DNA of 64,000 nucleotides from Pseudomonas sp. MWU13-2100 (GTDB lineage Bacteria > Pseudomonadota > Gammaproteobacteria > Pseudomonadales > Pseudomonadaceae). How positions within the stretch are numbered: position 1 is the stretch's first letter; every line of letters starts with the position of its first letter. Both the position numbers and the translations under genes were made by a program. The DNA lies in the NCBI RefSeq assembly GCF_023242365.1, contig NZ_JALLIX010000019.1, positions 49,625 to 113,624 of the forward strand, read 5' to 3'. Below, in pieces: positions 27,337 through 35,665 of the stretch. Under the pieces are notes generated by a model. That model searched no databases, was not told where the DNA came from, and worked only from the letters and a program-made list of their open reading frames with translations.

Positions 27337-28226
27337 TGTCCGGTCCTCCGGTCGAGCAAGCCACGCAAGGTGTCGAAGCCCTTCTTGGCGTAGATATAGC
27401 TAGGTGCGACGGCCGGGTCCTGTTCGGCCTCGACCACCAGCCAGCCGTGATAATCGGCGGCCAGCAGCACATCCAGCAGCGCGGCAAAGTCGATATCGCC
27501 GTCGCCGGGCACGGTGAAGGTGCCGTTGACGATGCAGTCCGGGAAGCTCCAGAGGTTGTTGCGTGCCAGTTGCACCACCGGCTTGCGCACGTCCTTGAAG
27601 TGCACATGGCAGATCCGCCCGATATGTTTGCGCAGCACCTCGAGCGGCTCGCCGCCACCCATGTAGCAATGGCCCGAATCGAACAGCAGGCCGACTTCGT
27701 TGCCGGTCAGCGCCATCAATTTATCGATGTCGGCCGGCGATTCGACATAGGCGCCCATATGGTGGTGATAGGCCAGGCGCACACCGCGGGACCAGGTGAA
27801 GCGCGCCAGCTCGGTGAGTTTGTCGGCGTATTCCCGCCAGGCCTGCTCGCTGTGAAACCGCGGGCGCTCCACCAGCGCAATGCGCTGGCCTTGAATGGAG
27901 TCGGCGACTTCGCCGTAGACCAACACCTTGGCGCCGTTCTGCGCGAGCAATTCGACATGACTGGCAATGGCGTCGATTTCCTCGGCCGCCGAGCGCCGGG
28001 CCAGGCGGCTGGAATACCAACCGGAAACCAGGGCCAGGTCGTAAGGCCGCAGCACATCGCCGACGCCCTTGGCGTCCTTGGGAAATTTGCCGTTGAGCTC
28101 GAACCCTTCGTAGCCGATGGTCTTGCCTTCGCTCAAGGCGGTACTCAGCGGTGTCTCGCCGCCCAGGGAAGGCAGGTCGTCGTTACTCCAGGAGATCGGG
28201 TTGATGCCAATTCGGATAGCGGGCAT
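27333..28226 (-). CDS. iolE: myo-Inosose-2 dehydratase
   Basis: 297 residues from the ATG of MPAIRIGINPISWSND, with AGGTG upstream. Xylose-isomerase-like TIM barrel: IGYEGFELNGKFPKD, RLAYHHHMGAYVE, LLFDSGHCYMGGG and CHVHFKDVR carry the expected metal ligands. It dehydrates scyllo-inosose to the diketone used by IolD. It follows iolC after a 160-base gap that contains a REP doublet. Confidence 0.94.
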   Translation of the reverse strand: MPAIRIGINPISWSNDDLPSLGGETPLSTALSEGKTIGYEGFELNGKFPKDAKGVGDVLRPYDLALVSGWYSSRLARRSAAEEIDAIASHVELLAQNGAKVLVYGEVADSIQGQRIALVERPRFHSEQAWREYADKLTELARFTWSRGVRLAYHHHMGAYVESPADIDKLMALTGNEVGLLFDSGHCYMGGGEPLEVLRKHIGRICHVHFKDVRKPVVQLARNNLWSFPDCIVNGTFTVPGDGDIDFAALLDVLLAADYHGWLVVEAEQDPAVAPSYIYAKKGFDTLRGLLDRRTGQ

Positions 28227-28271
28227 GGCTGCACCTATTATTGTTTTCTCTAAAATATTCAACTGATCACC

Positions 28272-28345
28272 TGTGGGAGCGCTGCTTGCCCGCGAAGCTT
28301 TTGGCGACCTCAGGGGCCTCTTCGCGGATAAATCCGGCTCCCACA
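28272..28345. repeat. REP doublet (TGTGGGAGC type) inside the iol operon
   Basis: Arms TGTGGGAGCGCTGCTTGCCC and GGATAAATCCGGCTCCCACA face each other around a spacer containing CCTCAGGGGCCTC. It is the same family as the element at 11573-11647. It separates iolC from iolE and may alter how much of the transcript reaches the downstream genes. Confidence 0.75.
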
Positions 28346-28387
28346 AGGTGGGTGTCCAGGCTTAAGTGCATCAATCAGATACTTTGC

Positions 28388-30325
28388 TCAGCCGCGCGCC
28401 GCACGCCAGGCATCGATCAGGCCGACAAATGTCGCCTGCACCTGCCGGATCAATGCTTCATCATCAATTTCACCGGCCATCCAGGCCCGGCTCGGCTCCT
28501 GGAAAATCGTCCGGCCGACGGCAAAGCCGCGACAGGTCCGGCTCTGGCTGGCCTGCTGGAAGCCCTGCGCCAGGGTTGCGGCCGGCGCGTTCAGGCCCAG
28601 CAGCACCACGCCCCGGCAATAAGGGTCACGCTCTTGAATCAGCGCGTCGAGTTGTTCCCATTCGGCGGCGCTTTGCGCTTCGATCTTCCACCAGGCCGGG
28701 TAGATATCCAGGTTGTACAGGCGCTTGAGGGCACGATAGAGCACATCGGGATAGGTCGAGGGGTGATCCTTGGGCGGGATGATTTCCAGCAGCAATTCAT
28801 GGCCGCTGACCTGCGAAGCCTGGTACAGGGCCTTGATCTGCGCCTCCTGCTCCAGACGCAGCATAGGCTCGTCATCCGGGTGGAATTGCACCAGGCATTT
28901 GATGATCTGCTCCTGGGGCCAGGCAATCAGGTTGCTGCCGATGGAGCGACCCTGCTCGAAGGCCAACGGCCGTGAGCCCTGGACTTCCACCGGCCGCGCG
29001 ACCCACCAGCCGCGACCGGTCGCGGCATTCAAGGCATCCTGGCCAAAGCGCTGGTCGGCCAGCAGGCCGACATCCGCCTCGATACCCTGCTGACGCAGAT
29101 CGGCCTCGACCCGCTCGACGGCCTTGATGAAGAGCAGCTTGAGTTCACCGATGCTGTTGAGATCGCGACCGCCCTTATGGGCCAGTTCCACCAGTTGCCC
29201 ACGATGGTCGAAGGCGAAGATGAACAATTGCCGCCAGGCTTTGCGCGGCACGCTGACCTGATGCAGGCGTTGCAGCGTCAAGTCCTGGTCGGGCCGGGTA
29301 ATCGGCAGCGGGCTGTTGAACAGATAATCGAGTTCGGCGCGGGTCGGCATCGCCGGGGCGCAGGCATGCCGCGACACCACCAGGCCGCCACAGGCATTGG
29401 CCAGTTGGCAGCAGCGCTCATCGCTGGCCTCCTCCAGCCACCCGCAGAGGAAGCCCGACATAAAGGCATCGCCGGCACCCAGCACATTGAGCACTTCGAC
29501 CCGCACGCCCGGGTAAATGGCGCCGTCTTCGAGACGCGCCGGAATCGGCCCATGAATCACCGTGCAACCTTGCGCACCGAGCTTGACCACCAGGGTCGCC
29601 GCGGTCAGCCCGCGCACGGTGCGCAGCGCCGTGAGCAGATCCTGGCTGCCACCGGCGATCAAGTACTCTTCTTCAGTGCCGACGATCAGGTCGAAGCGCG
29701 GCAGGATGGCTTGCACATGCTGGCTGACCTGCTGGTCGGCGACAAAACGGGTCTCGCCGTCAGCCTTGCCGGTCAGGCCCCAGAGCACCGGGCGGTAATC
29801 GATATCGAGCACGCGCTGGACGTTGTGTTTTTCGGCGTAGTCCAGGGCCTGGATACTGGCCTTGTAGACCCCGGCGGTGGAGAAGTGAGTACCGGTAATC
29901 AGCAAGGCCTTGCTCGAGGCGACAAAGTCCTCGCGGATATCTTCGGCGCGCAGGGCCATGTCGGCGCAGTTCTCGCGGTAGAACACCAGGGGGAAGGTTT
30001 CGCGGTCCTTGAGACCGAGCAGCACCATGGCGGTCAGACGTTGCGGATCGACCTTGATACCGCGGGTATCGCAGCCTTCGCGGGCCAAGGATTCGACCAG
30101 GAAGCGCCCCATATGGTCGTCCCCTACCCGACTCAACATCGCCGACTTCACCCCCAGCCGCGCGGCGCCGAAGGCAATGTTGGCGGAGGATCCGCCGAGG
30201 TATTTGGCAAAGCTCGAGACATCCTCCAGCCGCGCCCCGACTTGCTGCGCATAGAGATCGACGCCAAGGCGCCCGAGGCAGATCAGATCCAATTGACGCC
30301 CACTGGCAAAACGAGTCTGGCCCAT
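28388..30325 (-). CDS. iolC: 5-Dehydro-2-deoxygluconokinase fused to DUF2090 aldolase-like domain
   Basis: 645 residues, about twice a plain IolC. The start MGQTRFASGRQLDLICLGR has AGGAG upstream. Residues about 10-330 are a PfkB/ribokinase-type kinase (KYLGGSSANIAFGAARLG, and the ATP/catalytic motif NVLGAGDAFMSGFLCG). Residues about 350-640 are a DUF2090 domain (LFIFAFDHRGQLVEL, LLLEIIPPKDHPSTYPDV), a TIM barrel thought to act as the 2-deoxy-5-keto-gluconate-6-phosphate aldolase otherwise supplied by IolJ. The one chain could thus phosphorylate and then cleave the sugar acid. It is the first gene of the catabolic operon. Confidence 0.93.
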   Translation of the reverse strand: MGQTRFASGRQLDLICLGRLGVDLYAQQVGARLEDVSSFAKYLGGSSANIAFGAARLGVKSAMLSRVGDDHMGRFLVESLAREGCDTRGIKVDPQRLTAMVLLGLKDRETFPLVFYRENCADMALRAEDIREDFVASSKALLITGTHFSTAGVYKASIQALDYAEKHNVQRVLDIDYRPVLWGLTGKADGETRFVADQQVSQHVQAILPRFDLIVGTEEEYLIAGGSQDLLTALRTVRGLTAATLVVKLGAQGCTVIHGPIPARLEDGAIYPGVRVEVLNVLGAGDAFMSGFLCGWLEEASDERCCQLANACGGLVVSRHACAPAMPTRAELDYLFNSPLPITRPDQDLTLQRLHQVSVPRKAWRQLFIFAFDHRGQLVELAHKGGRDLNSIGELKLLFIKAVERVEADLRQQGIEADVGLLADQRFGQDALNAATGRGWWVARPVEVQGSRPLAFEQGRSIGSNLIAWPQEQIIKCLVQFHPDDEPMLRLEQEAQIKALYQASQVSGHELLLEIIPPKDHPSTYPDVLYRALKRLYNLDIYPAWWKIEAQSAAEWEQLDALIQERDPYCRGVVLLGLNAPAATLAQGFQQASQSRTCRGFAVGRTIFQEPSRAWMAGEIDDEALIRQVQATFVGLIDAWRAARG

Positions 30326-30448
30326 GCTGGCTCCTGTTATTTTTATCAGCCTGCGTTCGCTGCGCTGGAGGCGCGAACACTTTTGGTGTGAGGCCAGACT
30401 AGAACGTCCGTTGGCGACATTCAATATATTTTCTATTATTTTTTATAT

Positions 30449-30462
30449 GGAATATATTTTCC
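30449..30462. promoter_or_regulatory. Probable IolR operator between iolC and iolR
   Basis: GGAA-TATATT-TTCC, a perfect match to the GGAA-N6-TTCC site described for RpiR-type IolR proteins, lies 124 bases before iolC and 144 bases before the divergent iolR. A partial second site (TCAATATATTTTCTA) is adjacent at 30421-30435. One operator could repress both directions. Confidence 0.65.
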
Positions 30463-30605
30463 ATTACACTTCAGTGTGACGGAAGCCTCGAGGTGGATCG
30501 ATTCAGCATCGCCCTACCTGACTCCGTACTCAAGATTTTATTGGCGTTGCCCCTGTAGACTAGGCGCAGCTACCCAGCCACAAGCACACACCAGAAGGAT
30601 TTCCT

Positions 30606-31526
30606 ATGTCCCGCACCGATCAGCCGGCCATGACCGACAGTGCACCCGAGGGCGATATCGCCAGCCCTCCGATCAATGCCGAGCGTCTGCTGCAGCTGAT
30701 CACCGAGGAATACGAAAGCCTGCCGCGCCAGCTCAAGCGCATCGCCACCTATATGAGCCAGCAGAGCGACCGGATCATGGTCGACCGCATCAGCGATATC
30801 GCCCAGGAATGCGAAGTGCATCCCTCGGCCATCGTGCGCTTTTCCCAGCGTTTCGGTTTCAGCGGTTTCAGTGAAATGCAGGCGTTGTTTCGCCAGGCGT
30901 ATACCCACAAGACCACGCCGGCGCAGAATTACCAACAGCGGATCCGCAGCCTGATCGACAACAAGTCGCAGAAAGCCAGCGCCGCCGACCTGGCGCGCGA
31001 ATGCATCAATGCCACCCTCTCGGGTATTGAACGCCTGGGCCTGGAACTGGACGACCAGGCGTTCGACGCCGCCGTGGATCTGGTGGTGAATGCCGATAAT
31101 ATTTATGTGGTAGGGGTGCGCCGTTCATTCGCGGTGGCCGATTACCTGGTCTACAACCTGCAGCACACCCACAAGCGCATTCACCTGGTTTCGGGCCTGG
31201 GCGGCAGTTACCGCGAACAGATGCGCAGCGTGCGCGCCAACGATCTGGTGATTGCCATCAGCTTCTCGCCGTACGCCAAGGAAACCCAGCAGTGCCTGCG
31301 GATCGCGCAATTGCACCAGGCGAAAACCCTGACCATTACCGACAGCAACCTGTCGCCGCTGGTCAAGCGCGCCAGCACGGCGTTGCTGGTCAATGAGGGC
31401 AGCTCGTTCGCCTTTCGTTCGTTGAGTGCAAGCCTGTGCCTGTGCCAGGCGCTGTTTATCGCCGTGGCCTATCGACTGGAATTGAAGGTGGACGGGATCC
31501 ACGAGCAGGTCAGCTTCGAGGATTAG
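30606..31526 (+). CDS. iolR: RpiR/MurR-family regulator of inositol catabolism
   Basis: 306 residues; the ATG has AAGGA eight bases before. The N-terminal HTH_6 domain (RISDIAQECEVHPSAIVRFSQRFGFSGFSEMQ) binds DNA. The C-terminal SIS domain (ADNIYVVGVRRSFAVADYLV and VIAISFSPYAKET) binds a phosphosugar or pathway intermediate. It diverges from iolC over a region with a GGAA-N6-TTCC operator, so it most likely represses the iol genes until an inositol metabolite binds. Confidence 0.9.
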   Translation: MSRTDQPAMTDSAPEGDIASPPINAERLLQLITEEYESLPRQLKRIATYMSQQSDRIMVDRISDIAQECEVHPSAIVRFSQRFGFSGFSEMQALFRQAYTHKTTPAQNYQQRIRSLIDNKSQKASAADLARECINATLSGIERLGLELDDQAFDAAVDLVVNADNIYVVGVRRSFAVADYLVYNLQHTHKRIHLVSGLGGSYREQMRSVRANDLVIAISFSPYAKETQQCLRIAQLHQAKTLTITDSNLSPLVKRASTALLVNEGSSFAFRSLSASLCLCQALFIAVAYRLELKVDGIHEQVSFED

Positions 31527-31546
31527 CCCGGCGGCGCCCCGAATGC

Positions 31547-31747
31547 CTAGTCGTCCAACTGCAGGTTCTCGGCCATCAACGCCACCATGTCCATCGGACT
31601 GTGGCTGTTGATCACGTTGTAGATCAGCTCGCGCTTGCCACGGGGCAATTTCTTCACGCAGCTTTTCGCCGATGCCCGCACAGCGTCATCCGTGCCATGG
31701 ATGCGGGCCGCCAGCAGGAGGATGAGGACAGCGTCGGTGAGGGTCAT
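31547..31747 (-). CDS. Small hypothetical protein (66 residues)
   Basis: I cannot assign this protein. The ATG of MTLTDAVLILLLAARIHG is chosen over a longer frame that starts upstream without a ribosome site. The N-terminal stretch is hydrophobic but short, the middle is basic (SAKSCVKKLPRGKREL) and the end acidic (MAENLQLDD). It is convergent with iolR, 20 bases from its stop. Confidence 0.5.
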   Translation of the reverse strand: MTLTDAVLILLLAARIHGTDDAVRASAKSCVKKLPRGKRELIYNVINSHSPMDMVALMAENLQLDD

Positions 31748-31867
31748 CGCAAACACACTCGGGGAAATCAGGACAGCAGTGTATCGGCTGCGCCTGGGTT
31801 TTCTCCACTGCGTTTGCGCGCTCTTCACTCGATTGTAGCCTCAGAACCGCAATCTGCTATTTTCCAG

Positions 31868-32341
31868 TCTTTCAAACCTGTCCCGTCGCGTGTGGAGTCT
31901 GCAACGACAACCCTTTCACCCTCGACCGAGCGCAAGCCTGCTCCGCAAGCGCTCCAGTGCCTGGGATCGCCTGTTCAGCGGCCCGCGCCCGGCCTCGCTG
32001 CACGCCTTCCGGGAAATAGGTGTGGAGGGTCGGCGAGCGGTGACGACAGCCGGCGATATCCTGCTGCATATCCGGGCAGACCAGATGGACCTGTGTTTCG
32101 AATTGGCCACGCAATTGCTCACCCGTCTTGGCGATGCGGTCACGGTCGTCGATGAAGTCCAGGGCTTCCGTTATTTCGACATGCGCAGCATGGTCGGTTT
32201 TGTCGATGGCACGGAAAACCCGGTGGGTCACGAGGCGGTCGATTTCACCATGGTCGGGGATGAAGACCCGGCGTTCACCAACGGCTGTTCTTCGTGCCCT
32301 CCGCCGATCTGCTGGAGGAGCTGGCTGAGCGCAAGCCGTAG
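31868..32341 (+). pseudogene. Remnant of a DyP-type peroxidase gene
   Basis: The central block (about 31956-32282) reads WDRLFSGPRPASLHAFREIG, then DLCFELATQLLTRLGDAV, FRYFD and the family motif VGFVDGTENP, which match DyP peroxidases. A short N-terminal trace (FKPVPSRVESATT, from 31871) and the C-terminal end (RLFFVPSADLLEELAERKP with stop at 32339-32341) lie in another frame. The block between VGDEDPAFTNG and the C-terminal end, which should hold the haem-binding His region, is missing, as are about 50 residues near the N-terminus. No start codon heads the frame. The gene is dead by two deletions with frame changes. Confidence 0.75.
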
Positions 32342-32380
32342 GTATTGATGACACCCGTCGTGAATATCAGACCCTGTGAC

Positions 32381-32926
32381 TCATAACACACCCAACTGCT
32401 TCATCAGCACCAGGTTGTCTTCGATATGCCAGTTCGCGGCGATCTTGCCATTTTCAATCTGGTAGATATCGGTAGCGATGAAATCCACGGCTTGCCCACT
32501 GCCTTTGGTCTCGCCAAAGGTGCCGGTGAAGTGCCCGCGAAAATGCAGGTGCGTCACTACCCGGTCGCCGGCGATGATCATTTGCTCGATCTCGCATCGC
32601 AAGTCCGGCACCGCGCCACGAAACGCCCGGGACGCCAGCAGCGGTCCTTCCGGCCCCTGCTTGCGGCCTGCGGGCGGGGTCTTGTCGATGAAGTTGTCCG
32701 CCAGCGCCTCACGGGCGAAGCTTTCTTCGCCCGTGTTCCAGAACGTGTCGTAACGTCGGGCGATGCTTTCCATGATCTCCCGCTGCGCGGGCGCCAGGCT
32801 CTTGTCGATCACCAGTACGCCGGGTTTTACCAGCTCAGCGGGCGCGGCAGATACAACGCCTGAAAGTGTCAGGGCGAAGAACAGGGCCGCGATGCGGGAA
32901 CGGGACAGGTTGGAATGTTGTTGCAT
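32381..32926 (-). CDS. Exported SnoaL-like / ester cyclase family protein
   Basis: 181 residues from the ATG of MQQHSNLSRSRIAALFF, which has AAGGAAT upstream. A signal peptide ends near SGVVSAAPA. The rest is a SnoaL-type fold: RYDTFWNTGEESFAREALADNF, PAGRKQGPEGP, VVTHLHFRGHFTGTF and ENGKIAANWHIEDNLVLMKQLG. Such small barrel proteins are often annotated as ester cyclases; the true activity is unknown. It diverges from a LysR regulator that probably controls it. Confidence 0.8.
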   Translation of the reverse strand: MQQHSNLSRSRIAALFFALTLSGVVSAAPAELVKPGVLVIDKSLAPAQREIMESIARRYDTFWNTGEESFAREALADNFIDKTPPAGRKQGPEGPLLASRAFRGAVPDLRCEIEQMIIAGDRVVTHLHFRGHFTGTFGETKGSGQAVDFIATDIYQIENGKIAANWHIEDNLVLMKQLGVL

Positions 32927-33033
32927 GGTCAGGATTCCTTGATGGGACGGCAAACCGACGAGATCGGTTGATGTAGAGGTTTTTCGCTCAACTACGGAGA
33001 GTGTTGCCTCTTGCCCCGTGGATTAGAATATGG

Positions 33034-33043
33034 CTACCGGTAG
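33034..33043. promoter_or_regulatory. Palindrome between SnoaL-like gene and LysR gene
   Basis: CTACCGGTAG, a perfect 10-base palindrome extended weakly on both sides, lies 28 bases before the LysR gene and about 108 before the divergent exported-protein gene. This is a plausible regulator-binding site; short length limits confidence. Confidence 0.3.
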
Positions 33044-33070
33044 ATAGATTATTGAACAAGGGTTGACAGT

Positions 33071-33958
33071 ATGTTGGACGACCTCAACGAGCTTCGTACC
33101 TTCCAGCGGATCCTGGTCTGCGGCAGCCTGTCAGCGGCGGCGCGTGACCTGGGCGTAGGGCTGGCGGTGGTCAGCAAACGACTCATGGCACTGGAGCGCC
33201 GCGCGGGACAGCGGTTGATCAACCGGACCACACGAACATTGTCCCCGACCAATGAGGGGCTGGCCCTGATTGCCCATGTCGATCGGATCCTCGAGGAGCT
33301 TGAGGCGGCGGAGTCGCGCATGACCCGGGGCGGTGAAGAGCCGTTCGGCATGCTCCGAGTCAGTTCGCCCATTTCTTTCGGACGCATTCACCTGGTGTCG
33401 TTGGTGGCTGAACTGGTCGAACGCCATCCGAAGCTGGATATCGAACTCAGGCTTGATGACCGAATTGTCGATCTGACGCATGAACGGATCGATGTCGCGG
33501 TGCGTATCGGCCAACCTCGGGATAGCAGCGCGATCATGCATAAGCTGGCTGACAATTACCGGATTCTGGTAGCCGCACCCGCGTATCTCGAGCGTCATGG
33601 AGAGCCCGGGTGTGCACGGGATCTGGAGCATCACTGGTGTCTGCGCTTCAACAATCTCTCGCAGCCATGGCACCTGGAAGGCCCACGAAACGAAGTATTC
33701 GATTTCCAACCGCGCTCGCGGCTCCAGGCCAACAGTGGCGATGCCGTGCGCGATTGGGCACTTGGCGGTCATGGGATCATGCTCAAATCCAGAATCGACG
33801 TGGCCGGCGACCTCGCCGCCGGCCGCCTGGTTCATATCCTGCGTGAGTGGCGCAGTGCCGACGCGCCGATCTACGCCCTACTGCCCTCCAGACGCTTTAC
33901 GCCGAGTAAAACCAGAATCTTTCTTGACACCCTCGGCGCTCGGCTCGCCGTGCTTTGA
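33071..33958 (+). CDS. LysR-family transcriptional regulator
   Basis: 295 residues. The N-terminal winged helix has FQRILVCGSLSAAARDLGVGLAVVSKRL and LINRTTRTLSPTNEG. The substrate-binding domain contains GMLRVSSPISFGRIHLVSLV and DVAVRIGQPRDSSAIMHKL, the pattern of the DmlR/CrgA-like group of LysR proteins. It diverges from the SnoaL-like gene, its most likely target. The inducer is unknown. Confidence 0.9.
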   Translation: MLDDLNELRTFQRILVCGSLSAAARDLGVGLAVVSKRLMALERRAGQRLINRTTRTLSPTNEGLALIAHVDRILEELEAAESRMTRGGEEPFGMLRVSSPISFGRIHLVSLVAELVERHPKLDIELRLDDRIVDLTHERIDVAVRIGQPRDSSAIMHKLADNYRILVAAPAYLERHGEPGCARDLEHHWCLRFNNLSQPWHLEGPRNEVFDFQPRSRLQANSGDAVRDWALGGHGIMLKSRIDVAGDLAAGRLVHILREWRSADAPIYALLPSRRFTPSKTRIFLDTLGARLAVL

Positions 33959-34025
33959 TGCCGACAAAATCCGTTGGGCCATTGTCAACATCCGACTTTC
34001 AAGCCTGGACGGCTTTATCAGCCCG

Positions 34026-34064
34026 AATATCCCCCCTGACGCTTCAGGCCTTGAGGGGGATATT
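34026..34064. terminator. Long inverted repeat between convergent genes
   Basis: AATATCCCCC (34026-34035) and GGGGGATATT (34055-34064) form a perfect 10-base stem. They lie between the convergent LysR and dctA genes, about 140 bases past the dctA stop. Without a U-tract it is only a possible terminator; it could also be the end of a decayed element. Confidence 0.4.
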
Positions 34065-34203
34065 GCGCATCGTCACCAGTGCGATAGCACAGAGCGTTTC
34101 CTTGCCCTGTTTGACGGCAAACAAGTCGGCAGCGGCAATCGTCGTAGTGTTCGATGCGTTGATGACACGCCCCCTGGCCAGCTCCCGTTCAACGCTCCAT
34201 CTT

Positions 34204-35559
34204 TTATGCCTGAGAGGCGTTCTTCAGGCCTGGCAACACGCCCTCTGCTCCCGGCGGTACATAAGCCGGGCTGATCTCCGACAAAGCCGTCTCGGACGTC
34301 TTCTCCACGACCTCGCCATTCAGTGCCTTGTGCATCTTCACCGTGTCCAGCGCCCCGACCCATTTGGCGATAGCCAGGGTGCCAACGCCGTTGCCTATGG
34401 TGTTGGTGATCGCTCGTGCTTCCGACATGAAGCGGTCGACACCCAGCAACAGCATCATTCCCGCGACCGGAATGGTCCCCAGGGAAGACAGGGTCGCCGC
34501 CAGGATGATGAATCCAGAACCGGTTACCCCCGCGGAGCCCTTGGAAGTGAACATCAGCACCGCCAGCACGATCAATTGATCGGCCAGGGTCAGCGGGGTA
34601 TTCGTCGCCTGGGCGATGAAGATGGCGGCAATGCTGTAGTAGATCGCCTGGCCATCCGGGTTGAAGGTCAAGCCTGAGGGAATGATCATCCCGGCAACCG
34701 GTTTGGAGACACCGGCCTTTTCCATCTTGGCGATCATCTGCGGCAGCACCGACTCCGACGAACTGGTGCCAAGCACAGTGAACAGTTCTTCCTTGATGAA
34801 CTTCAGAAATTTCCACAGGCTGAAACCGCTGTAGCGGCAGATCGGGCCCAGGACGAAGATCACGAACACCACACAGGTAAGGTAGACACAGGCCATCAGC
34901 TTGCCAAGTGAGAACAGCGAGCCAAATCCGTATTTACCAATGGTGAAGGCAATGGCGCCGAAGGCACCGATGGGAGCCAGGCGCATGACCATGTTGACGA
35001 TTCGGAACATGCCCTGCATCAGGCTCTCCAACGTATCGACGAAGACCTTTGCCCGCGGCCCCACATTGGCCAGGGCAATACCGAGCAATATGGAAAACAG
35101 CAGGATCTGCAGGACGTTGCCCTTGGCGAACGCATCGACGATGGTGTCGGGGATGATGTTCATGACGAAGTCCATGAACGAGTCGTGTTTCACCGCGGAG
35201 GTGTAGGTGGCCAGGCTGGAGGTGTCCAGGCTGGCGACGTTGATGTTCATGCCGGCGCCGGGCTTGAACAGATCGACCACCACCAGGCCGATGAGCAATG
35301 CCAGCGTGGACACCACTTCAAAGTAGAGCAACGCCCGAAAGCCAACCCGGCCCAGCTCCTTCATGCTTTCCATGCGGGCGATCCCGGTGACCACGGTCAG
35401 GAAGATCACCGGTGCGAGCAGCATCTTGATCAGTTTGATGAACGCGTCACCCAGGGGTTTGAGCGCGGCGGCGGTTTCGGGAACGAGTACCCCGACGAGG
35501 GCGCCGAGGAGGACCGCGATAAGGACTTGTACGTAGAGTTTGCCAAATATTCTTTTCAT
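34204..35559 (-). CDS. dctA: C4-dicarboxylate/proton symporter
   Basis: 451 residues, a DAACS-family transporter. Start MKRIFGKLYVQVLIAVLLGA; then KPLGDAFIKLIKMLLAPVIFLTVV, the hairpin motif GTSSSESVLPQM, the ion-binding region PSGLTFNPDGQAIYYSIAAIF and TSKGSAGVTGSGFIILAATL. It imports succinate, fumarate, malate or, in this setting, possibly tartrate. It lies 106 bases behind the tartrate dehydrogenase gene on the same strand, which suggests joint control by the divergent LysR regulator. Confidence 0.93.
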   Translation of the reverse strand: MKRIFGKLYVQVLIAVLLGALVGVLVPETAAALKPLGDAFIKLIKMLLAPVIFLTVVTGIARMESMKELGRVGFRALLYFEVVSTLALLIGLVVVDLFKPGAGMNINVASLDTSSLATYTSAVKHDSFMDFVMNIIPDTIVDAFAKGNVLQILLFSILLGIALANVGPRAKVFVDTLESLMQGMFRIVNMVMRLAPIGAFGAIAFTIGKYGFGSLFSLGKLMACVYLTCVVFVIFVLGPICRYSGFSLWKFLKFIKEELFTVLGTSSSESVLPQMIAKMEKAGVSKPVAGMIIPSGLTFNPDGQAIYYSIAAIFIAQATNTPLTLADQLIVLAVLMFTSKGSAGVTGSGFIILAATLSSLGTIPVAGMMLLLGVDRFMSEARAITNTIGNGVGTLAIAKWVGALDTVKMHKALNGEVVEKTSETALSEISPAYVPPGAEGVLPGLKNASQA

Positions 35560-35665
35560 GACAGGGCCCTGATTTTTTATTGTTGTCAGGAAATGCCAAG
35601 AGCTCGGATCGCTGATCCGCCCCTTGGCGTTGCGCCGCAGTACGCCTGTGAATCGATGGAAAATA

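Noticed and set aside
28272..28345. Terminator splitting the iol operon
   Set aside because: The structure is a REP doublet without a U-run; iolE downstream has no convincing promoter of its own, so read-through is more likely.
31436..32155. A 240-codon open frame on the plus strand
   Set aside because: It runs through the end of iolR and across the antisense of the 66-residue gene; only its short part after 31868 matches the decayed peroxidase.
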